A stretch of DNA of 64,000 bases from positions 620,001 to 684,000 of the forward strand of contig NZ_CP064655.1 of assembly GCF_018141525.1 (NCBI RefSeq), in the 5' to 3' direction. Source of the stretch: Miltoncostaea marina (GTDB lineage Bacteria > Actinomycetota > Thermoleophilia > Miltoncostaeales > Miltoncostaeaceae). The notes beneath the pieces were generated by a model that was not told the DNA's origin, made no database searches, and was given only the letters and a program-made list of their open reading frames with translations. Of this stretch, positions 17,301 to 26,701 are shown one piece after another. The position numbers and the translations under genes are program-made. Numbering within the stretch: position 1 is the first letter of the stretch; every line of letters starts with the position of its first letter.

Positions 17301-17372
17301 GCTCGTCGTGCGCCGCTCCTCCGCCGGGGGCGCGCCCGCGGGCGCGACCGCGGCGTCGACCGGATCAGCCAC
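14367..17372 (-). CDS. Wzx-type flippase fused to Wzy/WaaL-type O-antigen polymerase/ligase
   Basis: A 1001-residue membrane protein made of two normally separate proteins. Residues 1 to about 505 look like a polysaccharide flippase of the MATE/MVF superfamily (GQTILILGSRVVGALSTGVL; LGIDSATSRWVAEG; about 12-14 helices). Residues about 520-1001 look like an O-antigen ligase/polymerase with a second set of about 12 helices, the SGSRGGIVA segment, and VAHNMYLHVLVELGTVGMAL (about 876), the Wzy_C signature. The GTG start has GGAGG upstream. It would flip the lipid-linked repeat unit and polymerise or transfer it on the outer face. The gene lies 27 bases downstream of the Wzz-like gene. Confidence 0.88.
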   Translation of the reverse strand: MADPVDAAVAPAGAPPAEERRTTSVAGQTILILGSRVVGALSTGVLTIVLARMLGLDGYGDYAFALTIATLAALFASLGIDSATSRWVAEGYNGGIGISRVILRGLRLRTVVAGTTFGLLAIIAGPLASAFGEPELENAVRAAALALFFSAGYQWVTGVYEGVQRGGLIAVMSLVKAVVEFVVVLALLMGGFGVVAAIFGNAIGYMATVAVGLWYMRPYLERRAGLPEVEASSATILRYGNHIWLAGVAWLLFERVDLVLLGVFIDTDAVGLYDAPWRVATILGLLGLSLASSVTPRIASADPATAGPLLSKALRVSLIFYLVIGAITAASADDLIAAALGAEFAESATVLQALLPYIVLIGLAPILSRALDFIGVASARKWIALAAFLGNLVLDLILLPTIGLYGAAIGTNVAIFGFVAGHYVLVKRHLPLQERALAATVARSTVAAVVGGAVCWVVLQAPGPGLLRLAVAVPLGIAAALATLLGSGELSADELRIPPRFRGTRALIRASWPEWRASLASPNAMLPLGTVAAALVVGGAVGASPLLAIGGLAGLAVMALLLSDITVGAVAFIIIQPLALVIGAGESLITKGAGVILLITWLVTLRYPSARRRYLSFTAHNPLLAFVAVAFMAWCVASILWSLNPGYTVEAIQRYALGILLLAIVFTAARNRRAAILLCGAYAISAVLSTLVGIATGNTPEGRLAGTLADANEFAAFCVPALLICAALAAYADTMLRRFLFAGGALVCALGIVLSGSRGGIVAIVAALAVWTIFGGRWRLRVLTASVVVGIVVVGYINVAAAPQTRERLSQIVQSDELASNGGTGRTDIWRVGWRAYSDHPTKGSGAGTYTEATPRYLAQPGLVRRGDFFTETPKVAHNMYLHVLVELGTVGMALFGVLLLICLVAATRAAHLFRLAGDLKLELLSRTVLAGTVGVLVADVFISGQYQRTLWILLGICVAMLGVARTAEARVRAPEATRGAPVISPWAPRPDRVPAAADSR

Positions 17373-17399
17373 CGCTCCGACCTCCGTGCCGGACGGGCG

Positions 17400-19016
17400 T
17401 CATCGCGTCCGCGTCTGGCGCCTTCGCGGCTCGCTCGACTCGGCGCGGACCGTGCGGCGGGCGGGCGTGCGCCCGTCGCCGCGCTGGTCGATGAGCGTGT
17501 CGTCGGCGCCGCGCCGCCGGCTGCGGCGCGTCCACCCGACGATGCACAGGCCCCGCGGCACGATGTCGTGCCGCACGAGGACGTCGGCGAGCCGGCTGAG
17601 CGCGCTCAGCTCGGTCTCGCCGCGGCGGATGACCACGATGACGTCGTCGACCGTGGTCGCGATCGGCAGGGCGTCGGCGACGGCCCCGAGGGGCGCCGCG
17701 TCGAAGATGATGAAGTCGGCCCGCGTCGCGGCGTCGTCGAGCAGCTGCCCCACGATCGCCGGGGACATGGCGACGACCGCGGCGCTCGAGTCGGCGTCCG
17801 CGCCGCCCAGCACCTCGAGGCGGCCCCGGAAGCCGGGGATCTCCACCACGGCGCCCTCGAGCGGGGCGCGGCCCATCAGCACCGAGCCGGTGCCGTGCGA
17901 GGTCGTCAGGCCCAGCGCACGGGTGACGGCGGGCTGGCGCAGGTCGGCGTCCACCAGCAGCACCCGCTGGCCGGCGTCGGCCAGCGTGCGCGCCGTCTCG
18001 ATGGCGGAGGCGGTGCGGCTCTCGCCGTCGCCCGCGCTGGTGAACAGCAGCGAGCGCGGGCGGTGCGGGTCGCGCCGCAGCACGGCGATGCCCTGGGCCA
18101 GGTCGCGGTAGGCGTCGGCGGCCAGCGAGCTGGCCACGGCGCCGGTGCGGCCCTTCGGCACGCGGGCGAGCACGGGGAGGTTGAAGCGCTCGGTGAGCTG
18201 CCCCTCGGTGCGCACGCGGCTGCTCGCGGTGTCGACGGCCACCGCGCCGCCGAACGCGATCAGCAGGCCCACCACGAGGGCGATCGCCACGACGAGCTTC
18301 AGCTCGGGGGTGGTGGGGGAATCGGGCACGGTGGCCTGGGTGCCGAGCTGCACCGACGGGTCGTTGGCCTGGCGGAGCGCCTCGAGCTGGGCGATGCGGT
18401 CGGTCAGCGACTGCCGCGTGCTCTCGGGCAGCGCCGGGCCCGACTCGGCGAGCTGGGCGTTGATCCGGTCGATGAGGGTGTTGACCTGCTCGCGGAACTG
18501 GGCGCTGCGCACCTCGACCGTGCCGTTGGCGAAGGCGTTGGCCACCGCGGCGGCGCGCTCGGCGCTGTCGGCCGTGGCCGACACGGAGACCAGGTAGCTG
18601 CCGCCGATCGGGGTCGCGGTGATCGTGGAGAGCAGCTGCTGCGGATCGCCGCCCACGCCCTCGGTGGCGGCGGCCCGCTGGGCCACCGGGATGGTGCGCA
18701 CGTAGCGCGCGAGCGTCTCGACGTCGCGGCCGGGCACGCTCGTCTCGCGGATGACGCTGATGCCGTCGAACCGCGGGTCCTGGCTGGAGACCGGCGAGAC
18801 CGTGAGGAGCGCCTCCGCCTCGTAGCTCTTCGAGGTGAGCTGCACGGCGAGCACCGCCGCGCCGACGACGCAGGCCGTCAGCACCAGCATCAGGCGCCAG
18901 TGGTCGCGGGCGATCGCGAGGTACCTGGCGAGGCCCCCGCGGTGCTCCGGCTCGCGCAGCCAGCCGCGCTCGCTGCGCCCGGCGGGGCCGGGCGGATTCA
19001 TTCCGTTGAAGGTCAT
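17400..19016 (-). CDS. Wzz-type chain-length protein fused to a degenerate BY-kinase domain
   Basis: Predicted glycan co-polymerase (538 aa). Two membrane helices (LMLVLTACVVGAAVLAVQL, about 42-60, and about 239-262) flank an extracellular loop, as in Wzz proteins. The cytoplasmic half resembles tyrosine autokinases: Walker A' LLVDADLRQP (about 355) and Walker B FIIFDAAPLG (about 439) are present. The Walker A region reads TSAGDGESRTAS, so the essential Lys of GEGKST is replaced. The Arg-rich C-terminal tail has no tyrosine cluster. It is therefore probably a pseudokinase acting structurally. The start could also be the ATG at 19001. Confidence 0.85.
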   Translation of the reverse strand: MTFNGMNPPGPAGRSERGWLREPEHRGGLARYLAIARDHWRLMLVLTACVVGAAVLAVQLTSKSYEAEALLTVSPVSSQDPRFDGISVIRETSVPGRDVETLARYVRTIPVAQRAAATEGVGGDPQQLLSTITATPIGGSYLVSVSATADSAERAAAVANAFANGTVEVRSAQFREQVNTLIDRINAQLAESGPALPESTRQSLTDRIAQLEALRQANDPSVQLGTQATVPDSPTTPELKLVVAIALVVGLLIAFGGAVAVDTASSRVRTEGQLTERFNLPVLARVPKGRTGAVASSLAADAYRDLAQGIAVLRRDPHRPRSLLFTSAGDGESRTASAIETARTLADAGQRVLLVDADLRQPAVTRALGLTTSHGTGSVLMGRAPLEGAVVEIPGFRGRLEVLGGADADSSAAVVAMSPAIVGQLLDDAATRADFIIFDAAPLGAVADALPIATTVDDVIVVIRRGETELSALSRLADVLVRHDIVPRGLCIVGWTRRSRRRGADDTLIDQRGDGRTPARRTVRAESSEPRRRQTRTR

Positions 19017-19100
19017 TCGGCGGACTTTACTCCCGGTCGGAGCGCTGGAATCCCCGGCGCGGGCAGGCGGACGCCTGCGCGCCGTGCGCTCGGTCTGCGG

Positions 19101-20297
19101 TCATTCTCGGTCCCCTCCCGGCCCCGCATGAGCGGGCCGGTCGCGACGCAGGCCGGCGGCCACCCGGCGCGCGGCGGCCGCGGCGGGGCGCAGGGCCGGT
19201 GCGACCCTGCTCCCGGCCAGGGCCACCCTCGCCCGCTCCAGCCGGTGCGCCAGGCGGCCCGCCGGCGTCGGCGGGAACGCCGTCACGAGCAGCTGGTGCT
19301 CGATGCCGGTCGCCCAGGCGGCCTTGTAGGGCTCGAGGTGGCCGGCGAAGTCGAAGCGCGCGAGGCGCGCCTCGAAGACGCGGCGGACCAGCGCCTCCAG
19401 CAGCAGCGTTCCGGGCGACAGCCGCGCGGCGGCCGGGTCGTAGCCGATCTTCAGCGCGTGGTGCACCCCGTGCGCCTCGACGCCGAAGCCGAACGCGATC
19501 GGGCGCCCGTCCAGGCGCACGAACGTCAGCCGCAGCCACCCCTCCCGCGCCGCCCAGGCGGCCAGGTCGCCGTAGTAGCGCCGCGAGCGCGGGTCGACGG
19601 CGACGGCCGTGCCCTCGGCGGTCTTCCAGCCGGAGCCCTCGACGGCGAAGCCCTCGGCGAGCAGGGGGCCGAGCTCGTCCACGTCGAACCGCTCGCGGAC
19701 GTCGATCCAGAGCGTGCCCGCCTCGCGCGCACGCCGGGTGAGCCGCTCCACCTTGTGGCGCAGGTTGCGCGAGCGGCCGCGCCAGTAGGCGTCCCAGCCG
19801 TCGGCCGTGTCCACGACCGGGCAGTGGACGTTGACCCGCGTCAGCAGCCGGTGGCCGAGCTCCTCCGCCGCGTTCCGGAAGGCGTCGTGCGACCCGGATC
19901 CGGCGGTCACCGGCAGCAGGTCGGCGCGCCGCGACCCCTCGCGGAGCACGCGGATGGCGACCGACCGCGCCGCCGCCGCGTCGGTCGCGACGATGCCGAC
20001 GGTCGGCGTCTCGAAGTTGCCGGGCGGCGCGATCCGGCCGCCGCGGCGGACGATCGGCAGCGCGCCGACCAGCTCCGGGCCGCGTCGCGCGGCGACGAGG
20101 CTGGGCAGGGTGCCGTCGCCGAAGGTGGCGCGCCACAGCCGCACGTAGCCGGGGTGCAGGAACGGCGACACCCGCGCCCGCCGCGCCAGCGCATCCCACT
20201 CGCGCTCGAGACCCGCGGTGAGGGGCTCGAGGGTGGCGGCCACGTCGCCTGCGTCCCTCGCGCCGCCGGCGCGGCCGGGCACCTGCGTCGTCGCCAT
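19101..20297 (-). CDS. GNAT-fold acyltransferase, CelD/BcsL (Acetyltransf_6) type
   Basis: Predicted 398-residue acyl- or aminoacyl-transferase. The central region (about 190-335) has the FemAB/CelD-like layout: RSRNLRHKVERLTRRA, a long basic helix, then LRLTFVRLDGRPIAFGFGVE and KIGYDPAAARLSPGTLLLEA, the acyl-CoA-binding-like segment of the family. ARFDFAGHLEPYKAAWATG near 345-363 matches the C-terminal signature. The ATG at 20297 overlaps the upstream gene's TGA by one base, so the two are translationally coupled. It may acylate the surface glycan, but the substrate is unknown. Confidence 0.82.
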   Translation of the reverse strand: MATTQVPGRAGGARDAGDVAATLEPLTAGLEREWDALARRARVSPFLHPGYVRLWRATFGDGTLPSLVAARRGPELVGALPIVRRGGRIAPPGNFETPTVGIVATDAAAARSVAIRVLREGSRRADLLPVTAGSGSHDAFRNAAEELGHRLLTRVNVHCPVVDTADGWDAYWRGRSRNLRHKVERLTRRAREAGTLWIDVRERFDVDELGPLLAEGFAVEGSGWKTAEGTAVAVDPRSRRYYGDLAAWAAREGWLRLTFVRLDGRPIAFGFGVEAHGVHHALKIGYDPAAARLSPGTLLLEALVRRVFEARLARFDFAGHLEPYKAAWATGIEHQLLVTAFPPTPAGRLAHRLERARVALAGSRVAPALRPAAAAARRVAAGLRRDRPAHAGPGGDRE

Positions 20298-21094
20298 CAG
20301 GCCGCGGGCGAGGGCGGTGGACGCCGGGTCAGGCCCGCGCTGCGGCGGTAGAGGCGCAGGGACGGCCGGCGCGCGCCCGTGCGCCGCTCGTGCAGCAGCC
20401 CGAGCCCCGGCACGCCGATCGTGAGGAAGGACGCGATCGGGTGCGCGCCGTGGCGCCCCGCCGCCCGCAGCGACGGCTCGTTGAGGTGGTCGATCACGGA
20501 CACCACTCGCCGCACGCCCTCGCCCTGCAGCTCGCCGAGCGCGTGGATGGCCATCGCGGAGGCGATGTTGCGGCCGCGGGCCCCCGGGACCACGAACGCG
20601 TCGTACGCCCAGCGCTCGTCCGGCTCGAGGACGAAGCGGATGTCGTCCTCCTGCCAGGCGCCGGCGCGGAACCAGTAGTAGCCGACGGGGGCGCCGTCGA
20701 TCAGTCCGATGTAGCCGCGGTCGCCGCCCGCCAGGCGCTCGCGCAGCTCGGCCTCGGGCGCGCGGCCGAGGCCGGCCAGCAGCGGCAGGTCCGCGGCGCC
20801 GGCCCGGCGCGTCTCGAGCCCCGGCGCGCCGGGGCCCGCGACCGGCGGCAGCGTCTCGTGGACGCTGTACCACTGCGCGTGCAGGAGGCCGTCCGGCACG
20901 CGGCCGGCCACCGCGATCGCCGCGCCGAGCAGGCCGTGGCGCCGGTACGCCTGGCGCAGCGTGCCCGCCCGCCGCCAGAGCGAGGTCATCCCGTACGTGG
21001 CCGCGCCCGCCGCCAGCGGGGCGCTCTGGATGTAGTGGAGGGTGTGCCCCATCTGAACCGAGTCAGTGTCACCGATCGTCCCCCTGACGAACAC
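20297..21094 (-). CDS. GNAT family acetyltransferase
   Basis: Predicted N-acetyltransferase (265 aa, or 251 if translation begins at the ATG at 21052). GAPVGYYWFRAG, WAYDAFVVPGARGRNIASAM (beta4 and the acetyl-CoA pyrophosphate loop) and VVSVIDHLNEPSLRAAGRHG are the GNAT core. The N-terminal 80 residues have no recognised domain. Neither the GTG at 21094 nor the ATG at 21052 has a convincing ribosome site. It is the first gene of a two-gene unit with the CelD-like acyltransferase and probably modifies a sugar or lipid of the envelope; the substrate is not readable. Confidence 0.82.
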   Translation of the reverse strand: MFVRGTIGDTDSVQMGHTLHYIQSAPLAAGAATYGMTSLWRRAGTLRQAYRRHGLLGAAIAVAGRVPDGLLHAQWYSVHETLPPVAGPGAPGLETRRAGAADLPLLAGLGRAPEAELRERLAGGDRGYIGLIDGAPVGYYWFRAGAWQEDDIRFVLEPDERWAYDAFVVPGARGRNIASAMAIHALGELQGEGVRRVVSVIDHLNEPSLRAAGRHGAHPIASFLTIGVPGLGLLHERRTGARRPSLRLYRRSAGLTRRPPPSPAA

Positions 21095-21157
21095 GTCCGA
21101 TGGTCGAGGGCGGGGTCGCCGTCCGGGGGGCGTCCGATGCGGGATGGTCCCGGCGGA

Positions 21158-21163
21158 TAGGAT
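21158..21163 (+). promoter_or_regulatory. -10 box candidate for sucCD
   Basis: TAGGAT lies about 88 bases before the sucC GTG. No convincing -35 is seen at the expected distance. Tentative. Confidence 0.3.
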
Positions 21164-21250
21164 GCCCGATGGCCGCGGGCCGCGGGCGCCTCCGGCGCCC
21201 GCCCATCGGGCCCGGCCCCCCGAAGCACGTCATCCGGCATAAGGAGCCGC

Positions 21251-22399
21251 GTGGATCTTCTCGAGTATCAGGGCAAACGCCTGCTGGCGGGGCGCGGGAT
21301 CGAGATCCCGCGCGGCGAGGTGGCCGACACGCCGGAGGCCGCCCGCGCCGCGGCGGAGGCCATCGGCGGCCGCGTCGTCGTCAAGGCGCAGGTGCAGATC
21401 GGCGGCCGCGGCAAGGCCGGCGGCATCAAGCTCGCGGAGTCGCCCGACGAGGCGGCCGAGCGGGCGTCCGAGATCCTCGGCATGGACATCCGCGGGCACA
21501 CCGTCCGCAGCGTCTGGATCGAGGAGGCCTCGGCGATCAAGCGGGAGTACTACGCCTCGGTCACCTTCGACCGCGCGGCGCGGCGCCCGCTGGTGATGCT
21601 GTCCGCGGTCGGCGGCATGGACATCGAGGAGGTCGCCGCCACGCAGCCCGGCGCCCTGGTGCGGCGCCACATCGACCCGCTCATCGGCTTCCAGCCGCAC
21701 GACGCGCGGTGGCTGGCGTACCACGCCGGCATCGACGCGGAGGCGATCAAGGGCGTCGTGAGGATCCTCGGCACGCTCTACGACGCCTTCGTGTCGCTCG
21801 ACGCGATGCTCGTGGAGATCAACCCGCTCGTGCTGACCGAGGACGGGCGCGTGGTCGCGCTCGACGCGAAGGTGACGATCGACAACAACGCGATCGGCCG
21901 CCACCCCGAGCTGCAGGAGATCGGCGACATCCTCCCCGAGGACCCGCAGGAGCGGATGGCCCGCGAGCGCGGCGTGACCTACGTCAAGCTCGACGGCGAC
22001 GTCGGCATCCTCGGCAACGGGGCCGGCCTGGTGATGAGCACGCTCGACGTGGTCGCCCTGGCGGGCGGCCGCCCGGCGAACTTCCTGGACGCCGGCGGCG
22101 GCTCGAAGGCCGACGAGGTCGTGACCGCCCTCGAGGTGCTGCTGAGCGACGAGAAGGTCAAGGTGCTGCTGATCAACATCTTCGGCGGCATCACGCGCTG
22201 CGACGAGGTGGCCGAGGGCCTGCTCACGGCGCTCGACCGGCTCGGGGCGACGCTGCCGATCGTCGTGCGGCTGGACGGCACGAACGAGGAGGAGGGCCGC
22301 GCGATCATCGCCGAGCGCGCCCCCGACAACGTCGTGGTCGAGGCGACGATGCTCTCCGCCGCCCGACGAGCCGTCGAACTGGCGAAGGAGGTCGCATGA
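21251..22399 (+). CDS. sucC: Succinyl-CoA ligase [ADP-forming] subunit beta
   Basis: TCA-cycle enzyme subunit (382 aa) forming succinate, CoA and ATP from succinyl-CoA with the alpha subunit. MDLLEYQGKRLLAGRGIEIP is the conserved start. The ATP-grasp domain has KAQVQIGGRGKAGGIKLA, and LVEINPLVLTEDG carries metal-binding residues. The C-terminal ligase domain has FLDAGGGS and INIFGGITRCDEVAEG. Length is typical. The GTG start has AAGGAG five bases upstream. Its stop overlaps sucD (ATGA). Both propionyl-CoA carboxylase and methylmalonyl-CoA mutase, which produce succinyl-CoA, are encoded 2 kb downstream on the other strand. Confidence 0.97.
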   Translation: MDLLEYQGKRLLAGRGIEIPRGEVADTPEAARAAAEAIGGRVVVKAQVQIGGRGKAGGIKLAESPDEAAERASEILGMDIRGHTVRSVWIEEASAIKREYYASVTFDRAARRPLVMLSAVGGMDIEEVAATQPGALVRRHIDPLIGFQPHDARWLAYHAGIDAEAIKGVVRILGTLYDAFVSLDAMLVEINPLVLTEDGRVVALDAKVTIDNNAIGRHPELQEIGDILPEDPQERMARERGVTYVKLDGDVGILGNGAGLVMSTLDVVALAGGRPANFLDAGGGSKADEVVTALEVLLSDEKVKVLLINIFGGITRCDEVAEGLLTALDRLGATLPIVVRLDGTNEEEGRAIIAERAPDNVVVEATMLSAARRAVELAKEVA

Positions 22400-23268
22400 G
22401 CATCCTCGTCGACGCGTCGACCAAGCTCGTGGTGCAGGGCATCACCGGCCGCGAGGGCGCGTTCCACGCGACCCGCAACAAGGCGTACGGCACCCAGGTC
22501 GTCGCCGGCGTCACGCCCGGCAAGGCCGGCCAGGACGTCGAGGGCATCCCCGTCTTCAACGGGGTCGAGGACGCCGTCGAGGCGACCGGCGCCAACACCG
22601 CCATGGTGTTCGTGCCGCCGGCCTTCGCGGCCGACGCGATCCTCGAGGCGCTCGACAGCCCGGTCGAGGTCGTGGTCTGCATCACCGAGGGCATCCCGGC
22701 CCACGACATGCTGCGGGTCTACACCCACCTGCAGCGCAGCGGCAAGACGCTCATCGGCCCGAACTGCCCGGGGGTCATCAGCCCCGGCGTCGCGACCGTG
22801 GGGATCATGCCCACCCAGGTCTTCCAGCCCGGGCGGGTCGGCCTCGTCAGCCGCAGCGGCACGCTGACGTACCAGATCTCCAAGGAGCTCGCGCTGCTCG
22901 GCATCGGCCAGAGCACCGTCGTCGGCATCGGCGGCGACCCGGTCGTGGGCAGCTCGTTCATCGACATCCTCGGCCGCTTCGAGGCCGACCCCGACACCGA
23001 CCTGGTGGTGATGGTCGGCGAGATCGGCGGCAGCGAGGAGGAGAACGCGGCGGAGTTCATCGCCGCGAACATGAGCACGCCGGTCGTCGGCTACGTCGCC
23101 GGCTTCCAGGCGCCGCCCGGCAAGCAGATGGGGCACGCCGGGGCCATCATCACCGGCTCCAGCGGCACCGCGCAGGCCAAGAAGGAGGCCCTCGAGGCGA
23201 AGGGCGTCCGCGTCGGGGAGTCCCCGACCGCGGTCGCCGGCATCGTCAAGGAGGTCCTCGGGGCGTAG
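22396..23268 (+). CDS. sucD: Succinyl-CoA ligase [ADP-forming] subunit alpha
   Basis: Partner of SucC (290 aa). [20 protein letters not shown] (about 12-31) is the CoA-binding start, [11 protein letters not shown] the conserved loop, and [10 protein letters not shown] the phosphate-binding region. [17 protein letters not shown] carries the His that is transiently phosphorylated. Length matches the family. It overlaps sucC by four bases and ends in a strong hairpin, so sucCD forms a two-gene operon. Confidence 0.97.
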   Translation: MSILVDASTKLVVQGITGREGAFHATRNKAYGTQVVAGVTPGKAGQDVEGIPVFNGVEDAVEATGANTAMVFVPPAFAADAILEALDSPVEVVVCITEGIPAHDMLRVYTHLQRSGKTLIGPNCPGVISPGVATVGIMPTQVFQPGRVGLVSRSGTLTYQISKELALLGIGQSTVVGIGGDPVVGSSFIDILGRFEADPDTDLVVMVGEIGGSEEENAAEFIAANMSTPVVGYVAGFQAPPGKQMGHAGAIITGSSGTAQAKKEALEAKGVRVGESPTAVAGIVKEVLGA

Positions 23269-23275
23269 CGTCGCC

Positions 23276-23305
23276 GGCCGGGCCGGGGAGTCCCCCGGCC
23301 CGGCC
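23276..23305 (+). terminator. Hairpin terminator of sucCD
   Basis: GGCCGGGCCGGGG pairs with CCCCGGCCCGGCC (13 bp) around AGTC, seven bases past the sucD stop. No U tract. Confidence 0.65.
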
Positions 23306-23461
23306 GCGCCCCGGCCCCGTCCCAGGCGCGCGCTGCGACCCGCGGTGCTGCCCCCCCGACCTCGTTCGCGGGGGACGCGTCGGGTGGGCCGCCGACGTGC
23401 AGGGCCACGTCCGCACGCGGTGGCGGCCCCGGCCGCTCGCCGGCGCCGGACGCCGCGGGCC

Positions 23462-23811
23462 GCGATCACGGCCCGTCGGCCCCCGGGCGGCACCCGGCCA
23501 TCGGGGTGATCGGCCGACTGGACCTCGCGCGCAGGGCCGATCGCGCACATGGCGCGACGCGGCCGCCGGCGCGCGAGCCGGACAGGCGTGATCACGGCGG
23601 GTCGGGCTCCGGGCCGCACCCGGCCATCGGGGTGATCGGCCGAGTGGACCTCGCGCGCAGGGCCGATCGCGCACATGGCCAGCGCCGAGGCTCCCCTGGC
23701 GCGCGAGCCGGACCCGGCCGGCGCGATCACGGCCCGTCGGCCCCCGGGCGGCACCCGGCCATCGGGGTGATCGGCCGAATGGACCTCGCGCGCAGGGCCG
23801 ATCGCGCACAT
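23462..23811. repeat. Three 89-bp intergenic direct repeats
   Basis: Nearly identical 89-bp units lie at 23462-23550, 23588-23676 and 23723-23811 (starts 126 and 135 bases apart). Each contains GATCACGG, CGGCCATCGGGGTGATCGGC, TGGACCTCGCGCGCAGGGCC and CGATCGCGCACAT. The spacers between units differ. Period and GGACC half-sites recall the array at 1-340. The frames through it are open only because of high GC and show no protein-like conservation. The rest of 23306-23897 holds no visible gene. Confidence 0.85.
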
Positions 23812-23897
23812 CGCCGGCGCCGCCGCCCCCGGGCATGCGGCGCCGGACGGGGCCCCGTTGACCGCCGCCGCCGCCGCCCGTAGGCTCGCCACCAGCC

Positions 23898-23909
23898 CTA
23901 AACGTTTAG
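23898..23909. promoter_or_regulatory. Perfect 12-bp palindrome CTAAACGTTTAG upstream of the ADC-fold gene
   Basis: This AT-rich palindrome sits 19 bases before the GTG at 23929 in a very GC-rich context. It is a good candidate for a dimeric repressor site, or it overlaps a -10 element. The regulator is unknown. Confidence 0.45.
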
Positions 23910-23928
23910 CAAGCCCCCGGAGGCCTCC

Positions 23929-24603
23929 GTGCTCGAAGCCCCTCAGCTCGTCACCAACAGCCGCATGCTCTACTTCACCTGGGTACCCGCCGACCCGGCC
24001 GCGGTCCGCGCGCTGGTGCCCGACCAGCTCCAGCTGGCCGAGAACAACCAGTGCTTCATCAACCAGTACGTCGTGGACTCGGATGATCAGACGTCCGGGT
24101 TCTCCGCCTACTCGCTCACCTACATGGGCGCGGACCTGGCGGGCCAGGACACCCCCGACGGCGCGGTGCCGGGTCGTTGGTGGACGCACTACCTCAACTC
24201 GAGCGCGGAGATGCGCGAGTACGCCGCCAAGCGCGGGGTGCCGGCCCAGGCCGGTGAGACCATCCTGGAGATCTCCGACGGCGTGCTGACCGCCACCACG
24301 TCGGACGGCGGGACGCCCATCATCCGCACCACCGCCACGGTCGGCGAGGGCATCGCGGCCGTCGGCCGCGGGCAGCTGCGCTACATCACCGAGGTGGACG
24401 GCACGCTCACGAGCGGGCTCTACCCGTTCGTCGCGCCGCTGGCGGAGGGCTGGGAGGTCACGAGCTTCGAGTTCCTGGCGCCGGACCACCCGACCTACGC
24501 GCTGCGGCCGGCCGACCCGCTCCAGGTGACCTGGGGCTTCTACTCGCCGAGCTCGTCGTTCTGCTACCCGGGCGGCGAGGGTCCCCTGGGCCAGATGCCC
24601 TGA
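23929..24603 (+). CDS. Acetoacetate-decarboxylase-fold protein
   Basis: 224-residue soluble protein without signal peptide. The N-terminal pattern TWVPADPAAVRALVPDQLQL is typical of the acetoacetate decarboxylase superfamily, followed by alternating beta strands and a WGFYSPSSSFCYPG end. A Lys at AAKRGVPAQ is near where the family's Schiff-base Lys lies, but I cannot confirm equivalence. Some members of this fold act as decarboxylases, others as aldolase/dehydratases. The GTG start follows GGAGG by five bases. It is a single-gene unit between the sucCD repeat region and a bidirectional hairpin. Confidence 0.6.
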   Translation: MLEAPQLVTNSRMLYFTWVPADPAAVRALVPDQLQLAENNQCFINQYVVDSDDQTSGFSAYSLTYMGADLAGQDTPDGAVPGRWWTHYLNSSAEMREYAAKRGVPAQAGETILEISDGVLTATTSDGGTPIIRTTATVGEGIAAVGRGQLRYITEVDGTLTSGLYPFVAPLAEGWEVTSFEFLAPDHPTYALRPADPLQVTWGFYSPSSSFCYPGGEGPLGQMP

Positions 24604-24618
24604 GCGGACGGCGCGTCA

Positions 24619-24649
24619 CGCGCGGCGGCCGGGGCCCGGCCGCCGCGCG
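24619..24649. terminator. Bidirectional hairpin between convergent genes
   Basis: CGCGCGGCGGCCGGG and CCCGGCCGCCGCGCG are perfectly complementary and sit between the ADC-fold gene stop (24603) and the carboxylase alpha stop (24659). It could serve both transcription units. Confidence 0.6.
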
Positions 24650-24658
24650 CGTCGCGCG

Positions 24659-26449
<1,791 letters not shown>

Positions 26450-26701
26450 CTAGCGCGCTCCCCAGGATCGGCTGCTGTGGTCGGGGCCGGCGGCCGCGCC
26501 GGCCGCCTCCTGCATCGCCGCCCGCCGCCATGGCGAGCGGTAGGCGACCGGCGTCGGATCGGCCGGAGGGGCGGCCTCCTCGTCGGTCAGGGCCGTCAGC
26601 GCCGCCGCGATGGCGGCCAGGGCCTCCGGCCCCGGGTCGCCGCCCGCCAGCACGCGCAGGCCCGCCGCGCGGGGCGCGTACGCCGTCCAGCCGGCGGTCA
26701 C
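26450..26701 (-). CDS. Acyl-CoA carboxylase epsilon subunit
   Basis: Small protein (83 aa) matching the actinobacterial carboxylase epsilon family: [20 protein letters not shown], an acidic stretch, and a C-terminal [10 protein letters not shown] tail with the conserved Trp. Epsilon subunits stabilise the alpha-beta complex and are typical of Actinobacteria. The GTG start overlaps the stop of the beta subunit (GTGA), and its stop touches the alpha start, so the three subunits are tightly coupled. Confidence 0.85.
   Translation of the reverse strand: MTAGWTAYAPRAAGLRVLAGGDPGPEALAAIAAALTALTDEEAAPPADPTPVAYRSPWRRAAMQEAAGAAAGPDHSSRSWGAR

Noticed and set aside
14637-20351. 1904-codon plus-strand open frame
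   Set aside because: Opposes the Wzx-Wzy, Wzz and acyltransferase genes, whose motifs are complete.
23462-23811. CRISPR array
   Set aside because: Units of 89 bp with only three copies and spacers of 37-46 bp rich in related sequence; no cas genes.
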